A stretch of 64,000 nucleotides of DNA from Apostichopus japonicus. Its lineage: Eukaryota; Echinodermata; Holothuroidea; Aspidochirotida; Stichopodidae. The notes below the pieces were generated by a model, which saw only the letters and a list, made by a program, of their open reading frames with translations, ran no database searches and had not been told where the DNA came from. Each line of letters starts with the position of its first letter. Within the stretch, counting starts at the first letter, position 1. The stretch spans positions 19,995,713-20,059,712 of the forward strand of contig NC_092574.1 in assembly GCF_037975245.1 (NCBI RefSeq), given 5' to 3'. Positions 24,801 through 37,260 of the stretch are shown here, one piece after another. Position numbers and translations under genes: made by a program.

Positions 24801-25741
24801 CACCATACGTAATCATTAAGGCCCTGGTATTCAAAGTTGGGCTGCAACCATTTAAACATTAAGGCCCTGGTGTTCAAAGTGAGGCTGCATCCCTTTTTTA
24901 AAGGTTTCTCATGTAGGTTTTAGAGTGTTGTTAAAAAATGGAATTATCAATGTTTGTGCAAAAAAAAAGGTAAATTCTTTAACATTAAATTTCTTCAAAA
25001 GTTGCAACATATCACCATGTTTGCTGGAAGCACCATTAATCATCTAAACTTTCTTTAAAGGGGGGTATGCCTGATCTTTCCCAAGGACCCCTTCCCCAGT
25101 CCACAATAACTACCACTAGAGGTTTGCCAACATGATGGTGAAAACTTGGGGTCACCAAGTTTATTTATGTTATTTTTCCCGCCCACCAGGTTAGGGTTTG
25201 CACGCGTTTCCCAGGCTGGTTTGAGCAACGACGAAGCACAGATGGCTAAATTCCAGTTTACCTCCGTGAAGTCATACAAGGACAATGAACATGTTACCAT
25301 AGAAACCAGTGATGTGGATAAGTCTGTATTATTTCCTGAAAGGTAAGGAACTTTATGTGTCTTAACGAAAACAAATGAAGATGGAAGAACTATGAAGTCT
25401 ATTTCCTTGATCACAATGTTTAATTGCTTTTTTTTTATTGTGGTCACATTACTGCATTTCTTGTTTTCATTTACCTACCTGCATTTCTTGTAGACTTTGA
25501 TGCAATATGATGCTTGTGTATAGAGAGTGTTTACTGGAGAGAGAATTTATCTGAAATCTTTATCTGTTACTGTTTCAAGGGATGAATTCTTTTTTTCTCA
25601 ACTTAAAGTTTTTTTAAAAAACATTCTAATTCTTGCAGCTTTGGTGGTTATTTGGAAGGCTTGTATTCTAAAGGCAAAGATCATCGTTACCAAATGGGAA
25701 CGCCCAGATACTTCATCAGTCATGGAGAAGGACCTGAATGA
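15671..25741 (+). CDS. CWH43: CWH43-type PGAP2-interacting protein, 14 exons, 743 aa
   Basis: Joined exons: 15671-15845, 16051-16360, 16626-16780, 18497-18677, 19064-19378, 20255-20415, 20879-21064, 21523-21658, 22280-22429, 22942-22998, 23607-23694, 24582-24643, 25190-25342, 25639-25741. The total is 2232 nt. All introns are GT-AG, and every splice phase joins into one frame ending at TGA 25739-25741. Residues 1-43 are a hydrophilic tail. About 45-440 form a multi-pass membrane region of the PGAP2/Frag1-like type. About 465-743 form a lumenal domain with the endonuclease/exonuclease/phosphatase fold. Recognition rests on family phrases such as GSLASVQAP, YPIVSSDHH, LGNRDTSLWL, DYRRLKTFGKLKDID and MGTPRYF. 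In yeast and vertebrates the family acts in lipid remodelling of GPI anchors. The human protein is about 699 aa, so this one is slightly longer at the N-terminus. The chosen ATG has a good context (GTGAAAATGG). The annotation is by recognition, not by search. Confidence 0.93.
16051..16360 (+). CDS. CWH43: CWH43 exon 2 (residues 59-162)
   Basis: Acceptor TTTCCTAG. Encodes hydrophobic segments with FWSVFQELIPAIAL, LLLRLVMIGSLASVQAP and WWHKSCHQ, the N-terminal membrane region of the family. Donor AAAG|GTAAGA. Confidence 0.92.
16626..16780 (+). CDS. CWH43: CWH43 exon 3 (residues 162-214)
   Basis: Acceptor TTTTAAG. Encodes FWGVVLGFVGVITLKIWY, SINPMWES and ALGVLAALDRF, matching the family's ...LRIWYTSLNPIW region. 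Donor ACAG|GTAACT. Confidence 0.92.
16781..18496. other. CWH43 intron 3
   Basis: The longest intron. Apart from a truncated family 1 SINE tail (18231-18342) no feature was seen. Confidence 0.6.
18231..18342 (+). mobile_element. SINE family 1, 3' part only
   Basis: Plus-orientation tail half inside intron 3: GACTTTGGTCAGCCTGCGGC, TTCCTGCTTGCAGGAGGATC, then (CATA)n. It matches the 3' body and tail of the copies at 7324 and 12997 but lacks the tRNA-like head. Confidence 0.75.
18497..18677 (+). CDS. CWH43: CWH43 exon 4 (residues 214-274)
   Basis: Acceptor TTTTCCAG. Encodes FGSLMFFTQWLFGD and RWGVQGFPATGPHPFPAG; the Gly/Pro-rich loop is typical of the family. Donor GCGG|GTAAGT. Confidence 0.92.
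19064..19378 (+). CDS. CWH43: CWH43 exon 5 (residues 274-379)
   Basis: Acceptor CTCTGCAG. The largest exon encodes three or four membrane segments, including FLWVWFVGGHMTIGVYYLWG and MMLAMAVYVAEVYFSIATV. Donor CAA|GTGAGT. It is noticeably GC-richer than its introns. Confidence 0.93.
20255..20415 (+). CDS. CWH43: CWH43 exon 6 (residues 379-433)
   Basis: Acceptor TTAATTGCAG. Encodes GIWIVAPGILLVGRCLL and a hydrophilic linker that is shorter than the one I recall in the human protein. Donor ATAT|GTAAGT. Confidence 0.88.
20722..20800. repeat. (CCCTC)n pyrimidine repeat in intron 6
   Basis: A stretch of CCCCTCCCCTCC-type repeats about 80 bp upstream of exon 7. It is low complexity with no coding value. 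Confidence 0.8.
20879..21064 (+). CDS. CWH43: CWH43 exon 7 (residues 433-495)
   Basis: Acceptor CTTCCATAG. Encodes the last hydrophobic segment (IIILLLGAGGY) and the start of the EEP-like domain (WNSQFMLDNDGML; the DND near 477-479 is the conserved N-terminal motif). Donor GCCG|GTAAAG. Confidence 0.9.
21523..21658 (+). CDS. CWH43: CWH43 exon 8 (residues 495-540)
   Basis: Acceptor TAACTTAG. Encodes ADVIALVQSDSSKLFLGNRD, then LWLSRKLGLFDDFGP. Residue 503 is Gln (CAA), where I recall Glu in vertebrate orthologues. Donor CTGG|GTGAGT. Confidence 0.93.
21861..22258 (-). mobile_element. LINE 3' fragment in CWH43 intron 8
   Basis: The minus strand encodes an RT C-terminal tail (MQDPTHPLFQHYNYNRSGLR ... 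YSFVPNSINIFN) with a stop near 22028. A short 3' UTR follows, ending in a TTGAATTTGAATTGAATTTG-type repeat at 21861-21885. It is 5' truncated. Its right border lies roughly 20-30 bp before the exon 9 acceptor. Confidence 0.75.
22280..22429 (+). CDS. CWH43: CWH43 exon 9 (residues 540-590)
   Basis: Acceptor TTATTTCCAG. Encodes VSLLSKYPIVSSDHH and LNISSNLLDVVVAHF, including the conserved His of the EEP-like fold. A minus-strand LINE fragment ends within about 25 bp of the acceptor. Donor CAGAG|GTGAGT. Confidence 0.92.
22942..22998 (+). CDS. CWH43: CWH43 exon 10 (residues 590-609)
   Basis: A 57-nt microexon in the frame STMDRRYQIEFITNFTRR, aligning with the DDLDRKLQ region of the family. Acceptor TTTTACAG, donor GAAG|GTAAAG. 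Frame choice is fixed by both flanking phases. Confidence 0.85.
23607..23694 (+). CDS. CWH43: CWH43 exon 11 (residues 609-638)
   Basis: Acceptor TACCACCAG. Encodes PNPVLFLSSLS and GDYRRLKTFGKLK, matching the family's NQVIFLGYITSAPGSRDY region. Donor GAAG|GTATGT, phase 0. Confidence 0.92.
24582..24643 (+). CDS. CWH43: CWH43 exon 12 (residues 639-659)
   Basis: Acceptor TTTTTTTCAG. Encodes DIDPLDEDRFIFSIMYKNLI. Donor ATAAG|GTAAGG. Confidence 0.92.
24812..24895 (+). repeat. Two-copy ~42-bp tandem duplication in intron 12
   Basis: ATTAAGGCCCTGGTATTCAA at about 24816 is followed by a near copy (ATTAAGGCCCTGGTGTTCAA) at about 24859. Both continue with GGCTGCA. Confidence 0.7.
25190..25342 (+). CDS. 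CWH43: CWH43 exon 13 (residues 659-710)
   Basis: Acceptor CGCCCACCAG. Encodes LGFARVSQAGLSNDEAQMAK, then VSKSVLF-like DVDKSVLFPE, matching LGYARISHAELSD in the family. Donor GAAAG|GTAAGG. Confidence 0.93.
25639..25741 (+). CDS. CWH43: CWH43 exon 14 (residues 710-743, stop)
   Basis: Acceptor ATTCTTGCAG. Encodes FGGYLEGLYSKGKDHRY and MGTPRYFISHGEGPE, then TGA. The MGTPRYF ending corresponds to the family's MNTPKYF C-terminus. Confidence 0.93.
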
Positions 25742-26258
25742 ATTTGATTTTAACCACTGGCTGAAGAGAGCTTTCGAGGAGGGATCAGGAATGACAATTT
25801 TCTTTTTGTTCTTCTCTCCTTTGTCTGTTGAAGATAAAAATTTGTGATTTTTTAGTATAATGCTTCTTACCAAATCTACTGTAGCACAGAGGGCAAGACT
25901 AAAATGAGACATAAAGCGATCTTTGCAATTTAAAGTTTTCTGGCTAATGAATTGGACTTCATTTCCATAAATTTGTTTGTTTACTTAGGCATTGATTCAA
26001 ATTGAATGTACCTCTAAATTTATCAGATTTTGCAAAAAGAGTTTGTTAGGTCCTGAATCATCTGTTGCGGAAGCTTTCGAGCCACCGCATGCCTACCACT
26101 ATAAAATATTAAAACAAGTATAGTGCACATCACATGAGATGGAAACTGTAGACAGGCAAGCAGAGCCCTGCATGGTGTTGAGGGCAGGTGATGATATTGT
26201 ATTCAAAGTTTATTGTGGTCAACAAAAAAGAATTTTTACCTAGAAGATAACTTTCAGC

Positions 26259-26264
26259 AATAAA
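26259..26264 (+). promoter_or_regulatory. Candidate poly(A) signal of CWH43
   Basis: AATAAA about 520 bp after the stop codon is the first such hexamer downstream; another lies at 26433-26438. Which one is used cannot be told from sequence. Confidence 0.3.
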
Positions 26265-26864
26265 TAGATTGACAAACTGTTACAGAATATTTCCCAATAA
26301 GTGAATTTATCCATCAAATAATGGTCACTGATGGTTAAACTTCAGCCAGTTAATTTATGCCACCCACAGAGGTAGCATCTGTTCTACTGTTAGACATTTC
26401 ATTGTTTGATTGAAATCTCTGATATGTCTGGGAATAAAATTGAAAATAGAGGCTCAGAAGTCTGCTGTAGAAATTTATAAGAAAAAAAGAACATTTGGCA
26501 ATTTTTAGAATCCAAAATTGAAGGTATACTAATAAATTTTAAGAAATTCTTTTTTTGTCTTTTGGTCAAGATGTTAGATTCTAAGGAATTTGTCAGTAGG
26601 GCCTCCTCTGTGATTAGCTTGTGGTGTTTAATCTGCTTTTTGTATACCTTAGAACCTCTGCAGATTCGGTCACCCACGTTGCTAAGAGTTAGATAAAAAC
26701 CTTGAGTTAAATACTGCATTGAGCTTCTTGTCCGTGTAATTTACCTGTGACGAAAATCAGCAAATTCCCAATGAAGTTTTTTTTTTTTCATTTTCTTTTC
26801 TCATTCTTGGAAGTATCTTGGACTGCATGATTGTTGTAATTTTCATTTTATTCTTCTTTTGTTC

Positions 26865-27640
26865 CAGGATGCTCACTTTGGCCTTCCGTGCTATTAAATT
26901 TAATACCCCAAGTTACTTTTTTGATATCTTGCATTAAACAGACTAAAACTAGGCAATCTAGATCACAATATCTTAAAGGCATTGAAGACTCGCCCCAAAC
27001 CGCGTGCTGCGCTCTGAAAAAGTTAACTGTCCGTTGCTTGCAAGTGAACTTTTCTTCTTGTCGCTACAGAATGCAGACAGTAATGAAAACGTGATACCTT
27101 GTTATCTTTTATCTAGACCTGAGATGTCCATCGCTCCTTTGTACAGTGCTGTGGGTATTGACCGTAGCTGTATATTGACTGTACACTAGTGTCTAATTTC
27201 CGACGGTAGCAAGCTGTGTGTGTATTTTCTGGGATCGATGGTGGTGTCTAACACTTCTGTTACACCTCATTCGAAACCAGGTCAGATAACCGGCATGAGA
27301 CATTTCTTTGTGCGCGAGTCTTCACACCCTTTAAACCAGCTTCAGGTTCCAGTGTCTCAAATGAAATTGATCAGGGATCGCAGCTGTCATCATGCTGCCC
27401 ACCGTTTGTGGAATTCACTTTCAGTAGATATTAGATCTCTGGACTCACTTGATCAGGTTAAAGCATCGTCTTAAAAACTCACATTTTTTTTCACATTGTT
27501 ATTATATGTGTTCTATCTTTATTTATTTATTGTCATCACCTGTAAAGCACATTGAGCACCTTTTGTTGGAGTCTGTGCTATATAAGGCTAATTATTATGA
27601 TCATGTTATTATGTTGTGTAGGTTAAGTCTTTCCTCTTAG
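26865..27640 (+). mobile_element. LINE C-terminal fragment, frameshifted
   Basis: From about 27280 the plus strand reads PVSQMKLIRDRSCHHAAHRL, then WNSLSVDIRSLDSLDQ. It continues in another frame as KHRLKNSHFF and SPVKHIEHLLLESVLYKANY. This is the usual tail of CR1/L2-type reverse transcriptases, broken by a frameshift near 27460. It ends in an (ATTATTATG)-like 3' repeat near 27590-27620. The 26865-27240 part is unassigned. Confidence 0.6.
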
Positions 27641-29713
27641 GGTCTGTGTGTGTGTAAAGGGAGTTATAAGGTTATAGGGTAAGGCATGATTAGGAACTAA
27701 GGTCAATCAAAGGTCATTCAAGCAATAATTTACATCTCAATATAGCAACTGCTAAATTTCAGGTCTTCCGTTGTTTGTTGTCTATGGTATTAAAGAAGCC
27801 AAAGCCAAACAGAGAAAAGATGGAGGAAGAGGAATTGGGAGGGGGAGGGTAGGGGCAGAGAGAGGGGCTTGGAAGGCTGAACTGTGTCCTCTCTCGATGA
27901 GATGATAACTTCGAAGGAACCTGATAATACATTAGTATTCATTTAAATGTTTGGTAAACAAGACATTTCCCTGCTCTCCTAACCAATAATTTTTTTTTTT
28001 TCTGATGAAGCCTCCAGTAGAGGACTCAAACTCTTTGGAGGCATCTAGGGATTGATCAACAGTAACGTATAGCTCATAAATATCAATAAAACAGTATTTA
28101 GCAAGTAAAATGGGTCCAATGAGACAAACAGGATCATTCGATCGTCTGCAATTTTCTAAGTTGTACCGTTAAAGATGTGTATAAAATGCAACTTATTCTG
28201 TTCCAACAATCCCTAACTTTTGCTTGTTCACTGTGATGAATGGACTATAATTATCATGCAGATTTGCTGTATGAGTACCACATCGCAAGGTACGCATACG
28301 AGTGGAGTTCCCATTGATACGAGTACAAATGTGAGTACAAGGCTGGAAGTGTGAGTACAAGCAAAACAGTACAAGCAAATCTTGTACTAGTTACCTATGC
28401 TAGATTTCTAAAGTGAGTATCAGTATAAATACACGAGGCTGAGTACCAGTATTTTAACAGTGCTAGAGTACAAGACCAGTACAAGACGAGTACACACTCA
28501 ACACTAGTCTGTTATCAACTAATAGAAAATTGGGGTTTATCAGCGAAGTACTGGTTTTTTCCTTGTATAGATATGAGAAAGTATCGCAAAGAAAAAGAAA
28601 AAATCATCACATTTAAAAGAATAATATAAGCAAAAGAAGAATAGTCGATTCATAAACTAGGATAAAAATAAAACCGAAAAGTGGATACATATTCTATTTG
28701 ATCAGAAAATCTAGCAAAGTTGTTTATAATAATCCTTGTTAATAAATGACTAATTTTTGTTGTTGTTCTTTTTGACAATAATCCTGGTCTGTTGACCAAT
28801 GTAGTTTTGTGGCGATACATCAGGACATTTTTGTTTCAAAGATATCCTGGTTTATCCATCTGATTTCATATCTCGATAAATCAAGAGATTTTCTCGTTTG
28901 ATAATTTATATCCTGGTTTATCAGTCAATAAAACGGCTGGATGTGCGATTGTTTCAGTTCATCGGTCGATAAAACAGGGTTTTAAATTTAAAAAATGAGT
29001 TGATGAAAGGGGTCTATTTGAAAGAAAATTATGCAAATATTCTGGTGCTGTCTATGTCATTGAAATGGTTTTGTATTATGGTATAGGCTCCATGTGTATA
29101 TAAACAGATACTTGTTTTTAAACATTTATCGATATGGAAAGCGGGCTGTATTTTATAAATAGTTGTTATTGCGATATGAAATCAGTTACAATTTGTAATT
29201 TTTTCTTCAAATAATTTGTAGTTTTCCTTGCATTCTGGAATAATCATTTCAACAAAGATTTAATAGTCGTAAGTTATACGGTAGTTTGGGGGGGGGGGGG
29301 GGGAATGAGGTGAGGGTGAAAGCTTTGATATGCTGCTGTGAGTAAACAAGTCAGTATTGCTCATAAATCTGTTTGGATCAAGTATTGTTCAAAAATAACA
29401 GCAATTTTGTAATTTGTTCTATGGTAAATTAATTTAATATGAATCGTTGTTGTGATATTCTTAGCCGGTGGGAAGTATTTTTTACAGTTTTTTGCTGGAT
29501 ATACTTGGGCAGAAAATATCACCTCTATTTGTTTGTTGATTTAGGTAATGGTATTCAAGCACAGTGGTATATCTTTGTCAGAAAGGTTCATACATGCAAA
29601 CTATGCAGAGTCCTGTGGTTTTGGGTAATATATTCACGGAAATTTACAAGGAGGATTACAAGAAGATAAACAAAATCTTCACAATTTTTGCGATTTCAAA
29701 TTGTTTGTGTTAT

Positions 29714-29717
<4 letters not shown>
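27641..29717. other. Gene-free stretch
   Basis: No gene was seen. It holds a G-rich patch at 27835-27875, a degenerate GAGTACAAG cluster at 28300-28500 and a 15-G run near 29287. Confidence 0.5.
28300..28500 (+). repeat. Degenerate GAGTACAAG-type short repeats
   Basis: Roughly a dozen spaced variants of GAGTACAAG / CAGTACAAG / GAGTACCAG over 200 bp, with irregular spacing. Probably a decayed minisatellite. Confidence 0.5.

Positions 29718-29798
<81 letters not shown>
29718..29798. repeat. (TA)n microsatellite
   Basis: About 40 AT dinucleotides with one CA interruption. Confidence 0.95.
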
Positions 29799-31657
29799 GT
29801 GGGTACTCAGTTGAGCATCATGGGTACTCGTTTGAGCAATCGGGTTAAATATCAATTAGTTCGTCCCTCAATATTCCTTCTCCCAGACACATTTGAATTA
29901 TTTTATTATAATATGCAAAGCAGGATGATAACTTTGATGTAATTTTTTACTAGTTCGATATCAGGCTTCACTAGGCCACCTTGATATGAGAACTTAGCAT
30001 CCGCTATCACCGTCCAAAAAAATGATCAAAAATCAAATCAATTATCTGCTGACAGAAACCACATTGAGCTTCTATGCGCAATTTAACGATGAAAACTAAT
30101 CATGTAATTCTCGGATTATCCAGCCCGATGGTCAAACGAGAACGTTTAGTATCTTTAATGTCCTAGAATCTAGTTTATATAGCCTATAGTCGTGTCGTTC
30201 GATCATTTATGTTTCATCGAAATTTGGGTTGAAATTTGTTTTCTTTTCATTTTTTTTTTAATCAAGTCTGAAATTAATTTATTAGTAATTCTAGTGACAA
30301 CATTGTAACCTAATGAAGTAATTTACATCGAGAAAATATGACCGGTTTGCATTTTGTAACAAAAATACAGAGATTGGTATCAAAAAGAAAGAAAGATGTC
30401 CATCATATTTCAATTTATCTGTGAGCATAGGAGAAGGTGTATTTTGGATGTTATCCTTGCTTAGTTCGATCTTAGTCGTTACGTTTACGTCATGATAGCC
30501 TGTGTGTATGTAAGTATGTGACGTTTCAGTTGTAAATACAATATCCCAATCCCAAGAAATATAAAATTTGAAGGGACCTCAAACCCCGGACGAATATTTT
30601 CCATATTGAGAAAAATTAATCACAGTGTTTATAGTGGCGATGAATGGTCATTGGGGGGGGGGGGGTGGGCGACCCCCGGGGGGATGCGCAGCAGACAGCA
30701 AAATGTGAAATCTTTGTAAAACACGATATCTGAAGAATTAATTCTTGTATGAATCTCATACTTGGCGTGATGTTACCCGCAATGGAGTAGATGAAGCGAA
30801 ATTATATTGTGTTTTGGAGGTCAAAGTTCATTTGTGATGGCAGAGGTAAATTTGGTAAAATCTTCTTCAACCCATTGACAATACCAGAAATTCGCGACCC
30901 TTTTCCGTCGATTTTCTTACGAACAGTTATTCTACGAAAAACTTTCCTCTCTTGAGACAGTGATCTCAAAAATTGAGATCAGCTTTCTAAAATTGAAAAA
31001 AAAACACATGAAAATCACTACATGATAAGTAATCAAATGACATGGACACTCTAGCGGACCTCGATTATTTAGATATCCTCCTATGACGTATGTACACTAA
31101 GCTTATTAGGTTTCATAGAACGCACTATAGAAGTGTACCACACATGAGTGAGACTGTAGGCAATCAAATCAGTTGTTTTCATTTCTATTGTTTCTGTTCT
31201 TTCCTTTTTGGTTTCCCGATAAAAGTATTGAATTAATCTTACCGACCTTGCAAAGTCGGCAATGGCTATACCGCGGATAGCAAAGCAGGTAATTACAGCA
31301 TACATAAACGTTGAAATCAAAGCCGAAGCCAAAGTGAATTAATCATCCCGGAGTCTATGCATGCTAAGGTCTTCAATACCACCCTCATTACCTAAAGGGA
31401 AACATTTTATATAATAGTTTTGATTTGTGCATACACTATAGAGGTATAGGCCGCACTGTTAATCATTCTGCCTGAGGTAATTTGTTATGATTACCAGCCT
31501 TAAATTCCACCGCTCGGGTCCTTGTATCATCTGACTGTCTTTCGTAATTTGTTCGTCCGTGTAATTGCGTATTTTATGCAGGCAGTCCGGTTAGCCAGGC
31601 CGAGCACGAGAGGGGGGGGGGGTGCAGAATACTCTGCTCCCCATTTGCGCCACCATC
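29799..31657. other. Gene-free stretch
   Basis: No gene or clear element was seen. There are G-runs near 30653 and 31613. Confidence 0.45.
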
Positions 31658-32165
31658 CAGTGGCGTAGATGGGGGGGCAAGGGAGGGCACGGGCGCCGGG
31701 TTTAGGGGGTGCTGAAATGGAGAATGAGAGTAAACAAAATAAGCACTTTATAGAAAAACATGACGAAATTGATGTATGTCGTCAGGCATGAATATTTCCA
31801 TAACTAATAAGAATCTGAACTGAATGTAGTTGTTTTTATTAGCACATTTATAGATTGTGATTTCTTTTCAGTCCATTTCAACCGTTTTCTCTTTTTTTTT
31901 ATTCTGTTCTGTATTCTTTAATGACTACATGTCACGTAAATTTCGGGTATTTCAGTATACAGTTCCAAGGCAGTAGATTTCGAAAGGTGGAAGTATCATA
32001 GGCGTAGAAGCACAATTTGATTTTGGGGGGGGGGGGGCTGTAACGACTTGCCCGAAATATATAACCAAAAGTTTTCGCAATTTATATTTCTTTCAGTAGT
32101 GGGGGAGGAGAGCGCAATTCTTCTACTCTTGCACCTGGGCGCCTAAACCTCTAGCTACGCCACTG
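31658..32165. mobile_element. hAT-like MITE with perfect 8-bp target duplication
   Basis: The termini CAGTGGCGTAG... and ...CTACGCCACTG form an 11-bp perfect inverted repeat. The flanks are CCACCATC at 31650-31657 and again at 32166-32173, a perfect 8-bp target site duplication, which is the hAT signature. At 508 bp with no transposase frame, it is non-autonomous. A G-run followed by CTGTAACGACTTGCCCGAAA (about 32020-32057) is the reverse complement of a segment at about 12121-12146. Confidence 0.85.
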
Positions 32166-32943
32166 CCACCATCATGAGTACAAACAATTCCACCAGGTAC
32201 AGGACACGAGTGATGTGCCCCTCCTTAGATTATTGGTGCCTCTCCATAAATTGTTAGTGCCCTTCCAAGTCAGAATTCCGGGCTATTCCGGGCGTTGTGT
32301 GTAGGACTATGTCTTCTGTGTTCGCAGTATGCAAATTTAATACCAGCAGATCATAGGTCAATAGAGGTCAACATATGAGATAATGAAAAAGACTAATATT
32401 TAAAGAAAACAGTTATGAAACAGATGTAATATTTCACGCATAATGATATCCCAAATCGAAATTAAAGAATCTTTTCATTGGTCATCGAAGTCAAAATGTT
32501 ATTTACGAGAACGTTTTGCGTGACCCTTTGTTGTTGTTGTGTTACAGTGTCACAGTATCTATGGTTACAAAACATTATGCCTAACATGCCAAGTAAAAGT
32601 AGGAAATAGCACTGAATTTTCGTTGTTGTCTTGTTGCTGTTGTTGTGTTTCGTAAAATGAAGGGTGCTTGGATGCAAAATGGTGCTATATTTGAAACCAT
32701 ATCCATTTTTATTGATGACATTTGACGCAGGTATATTCCTTTCGTACCTTTAGTCCAACAGATCAGGCTTTACCTCTTTACCAAGGAAAATGTGACCATT
32801 GGAACAATGAGGGGTCGCGGGGTGCGTAACAACCGGCTGCACCCCACCCCTCGCGCATGGGTTTGCTGTACCTGTTTCTGCTGAGCTGTACTATACAAAT
32901 CTAGTTATCAAACATAATACATAATACGAAGTGCAAGAAATAC

Positions 32944-32948
<5 letters not shown>

Positions 32949-33016
<68 letters not shown>
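32949..33016. repeat. (AT)n microsatellite
   Basis: About 34 AT units. Confidence 0.95.
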
Positions 33017-34997
<1,981 letters not shown>

Positions 34998-35685
34998 TTT
35001 GTGAAAGCATCTGACAAAGGTATAGAGCAATTCAGCTGGAAAAGATATTGTTTTAAAATATATGAATAATTTATTCAGAGAATAAAATAATGTTTCTACC
35101 AAAAGCGTTGCATTTTGATGACATCTTTACAGAAAGACCCACAGGGAACATTGACAGCTAAGTAAGCATTACAGTCAAATGTATCACATTTCAACAAAAA
35201 GGTTATATAAGGAAAATTTTGAACATTTTGCAGAACATCTTCCTCGTGATGATATCCGTCACGGACGACCTATACTGGAAGAATCGAGGATTATAGCCAG
35301 TGAAAATAAATCAACCATATCTCATGTTTATGATATATAAGTTACTAAGATTTGTCATTAAGTCATAACAGACATGTGGGATATTTTTCCTCTGTAAGAT
35401 AAGGGTTACACTATTTGCCATCGAAAGAGCCTTTAATATTTATTTTGCATTAAAAAAAAACTGTGGGAATCTTTAAGACGATGAAGTTTAAAGCTTAAAC
35501 TATCAGCAAGTTTAAAGGTATTTATATGAAGGCAGGTTGGATAAGGTAGGGATGGGGTTGGGGGGGGGGTAGTGGGGCAACCAATTCATAATGTTCCTAT
35601 TGGAACTTACATTAGCCCCTGGAGTATAACACTGATCAGAAAAGGGATACGGTTTCCGATTGGACAAAACCAACCCCCAACTTGC

Positions 35686-36025
35686 TCTTTGTCCATCCGT
35701 GTCTACGTAATGTGATAATCCTTTCATCTTAACTCTCATTTGTTGTGTCTATTTTTGCTCTATTCATTGTTCATTTGCTCTATTTATAACTCTCTGTCTA
35801 TCCGTATCTACGTAATGTGATAATCCTTTCATCTTAACTCTCAATTGTTGTGTCTATTTTTGATCTTTTCATTCGTCATTTGCTCTATTTATAACTCTGT
35901 CCATCCGTATCTACGTAATGTGATAATCCTTTTATTTTAACTCTCAATTGTTGTGCCTATTTTTGCTCTATTCATTACTCATTTGCTCTATTTATAACTC
36001 TCTGTCCATCCGTGTCTCCTTAATG
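35686..36025 (+). repeat. ~104-bp minisatellite, 3.3 copies
   Basis: The phrase TCTACGTAATGTGATAATCC starts at 35702, 35807 and 35910, with a partial copy near 36015. Each unit also has CAATTGTTGTGTCTATTTTT and TTTGCTCTATTTATAACTCT. It is followed at 36053-36092 by CTGAAGAAGACCC...TCGAAACGCC, a motif often seen at retroelement ends. Confidence 0.85.
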
Positions 36026-37020
36026 TCTTCTTCGTTTCTTTCGTTTCAAGTTAGCTTCTGAAGAAGACCCTGCTACATCGAAACGCCAGGCCCTCTAAAA
36101 TGTTACTTAATTGTGTCTAATCTGACAGATAGAGAAATATAAATTGAACACCGCTTATTCACTATAGTTACCGTATGAACTGGGTGGCATATTTCTATTT
36201 CTCATGAATATTTATGTTCGTGTTTACGTAATGTACTTGTTCAACCACTGAAACCGCAGGATGGGCGGAGTTACCATTAATTGTATCAACGAATTACAGC
36301 CAAAATGCAAATTATTAAATCATCATAGCGTATATATACTTAATGTGAAATTGAGATAGACCTATATTCTGTTGCACTACGGAAAAGAGTTTTATGTACT
36401 GCTTTTTTTTGAGTCGCTGCATGTCAATTCTTCTTTGCAAGTTCTTTGAGTAAATTTATGTTAGAAGGTTAAGTCTATCGGACAAACTGCAGACGGTGCA
36501 GTCTAGCTATCCGCATTCATCATCCGCTTATTCTTTTTAAATTTATATATATATATATTTTTTATCTCTCCTCACTTTTCTTACTTCAGGCATAATCTGT
36601 TTTTATTGACTGACTCTTCTTATAATGAAATATTTACTCTGAATCTGAGGATAAAAGAAGGAAAAAAAAACGACACAAAGAAAGAATCAAGGGGCCAAAG
36701 TATTGCCAAGTGAGGAGAATAAAACTGGACAATTTTTCTTTATTTGTCACAACTGCAAAACGGAAGGCAAAAGAACAGATTATATCACCTGTTCAGTGAA
36801 ATACCCGTTCCTTTCACGGTGGTTGTAGCCGAAAGATTTGTTTCGCTTTGGACGTTGTGATTTTTTCCCCCGACTAAACTGAATTTCTGTCAAAAAGAGA
36901 AGAAGGGTTACCAGACTTACCATTAAAGGCTCAAAAATTTCTGTCAAAGAAATGAAAGATTTGACATTCTTCATGAAGGATCACGAAGAGAAATGCTTAT
37001 TATTCGTCCAGTCTGGAACA

Positions 37021-37260
37021 ATGGCCGATAATAAAAACAGAAAAAGCAACCGAATTGGAATGCTACCAGACAACCCTTTATGTTCTGTAGAGGAAGTTAG
37101 TGAGGAGTTGGAGAAAAAAGAAGAGGCAAACATCACGGTAGAAAGACAGAGGAACGTCTTTTGGAGGGAAAATGGAAGCAGACGACATTGCAGACGGACT
37201 AATCGACGTCGAGTGGCGGGGATACCAACGTTAGATCAGATAAGTGAGGAATCAGTTTAA
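37021..37260 (+). CDS. Unrecognised open frame, possible exon or chance ORF
   Basis: A frame from an ATG with good context (ACAATGGCC) gives 79 aa, very hydrophilic: a Glu/Lys-rich middle (EELEKKEEANITVERQR) and an Arg-rich end (RRHCRRTNRRRV). No family is recognised. The composition is more protein-like than neighbouring AT-rich frames, but no partner exon, splice site or conserved motif was found. I lean towards chance. Confidence 0.2.
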   Translation: MADNKNRKSNRIGMLPDNPLCSVEEVSEELEKKEEANITVERQRNVFWRENGSRRHCRRTNRRRVAGIPTLDQISEESV

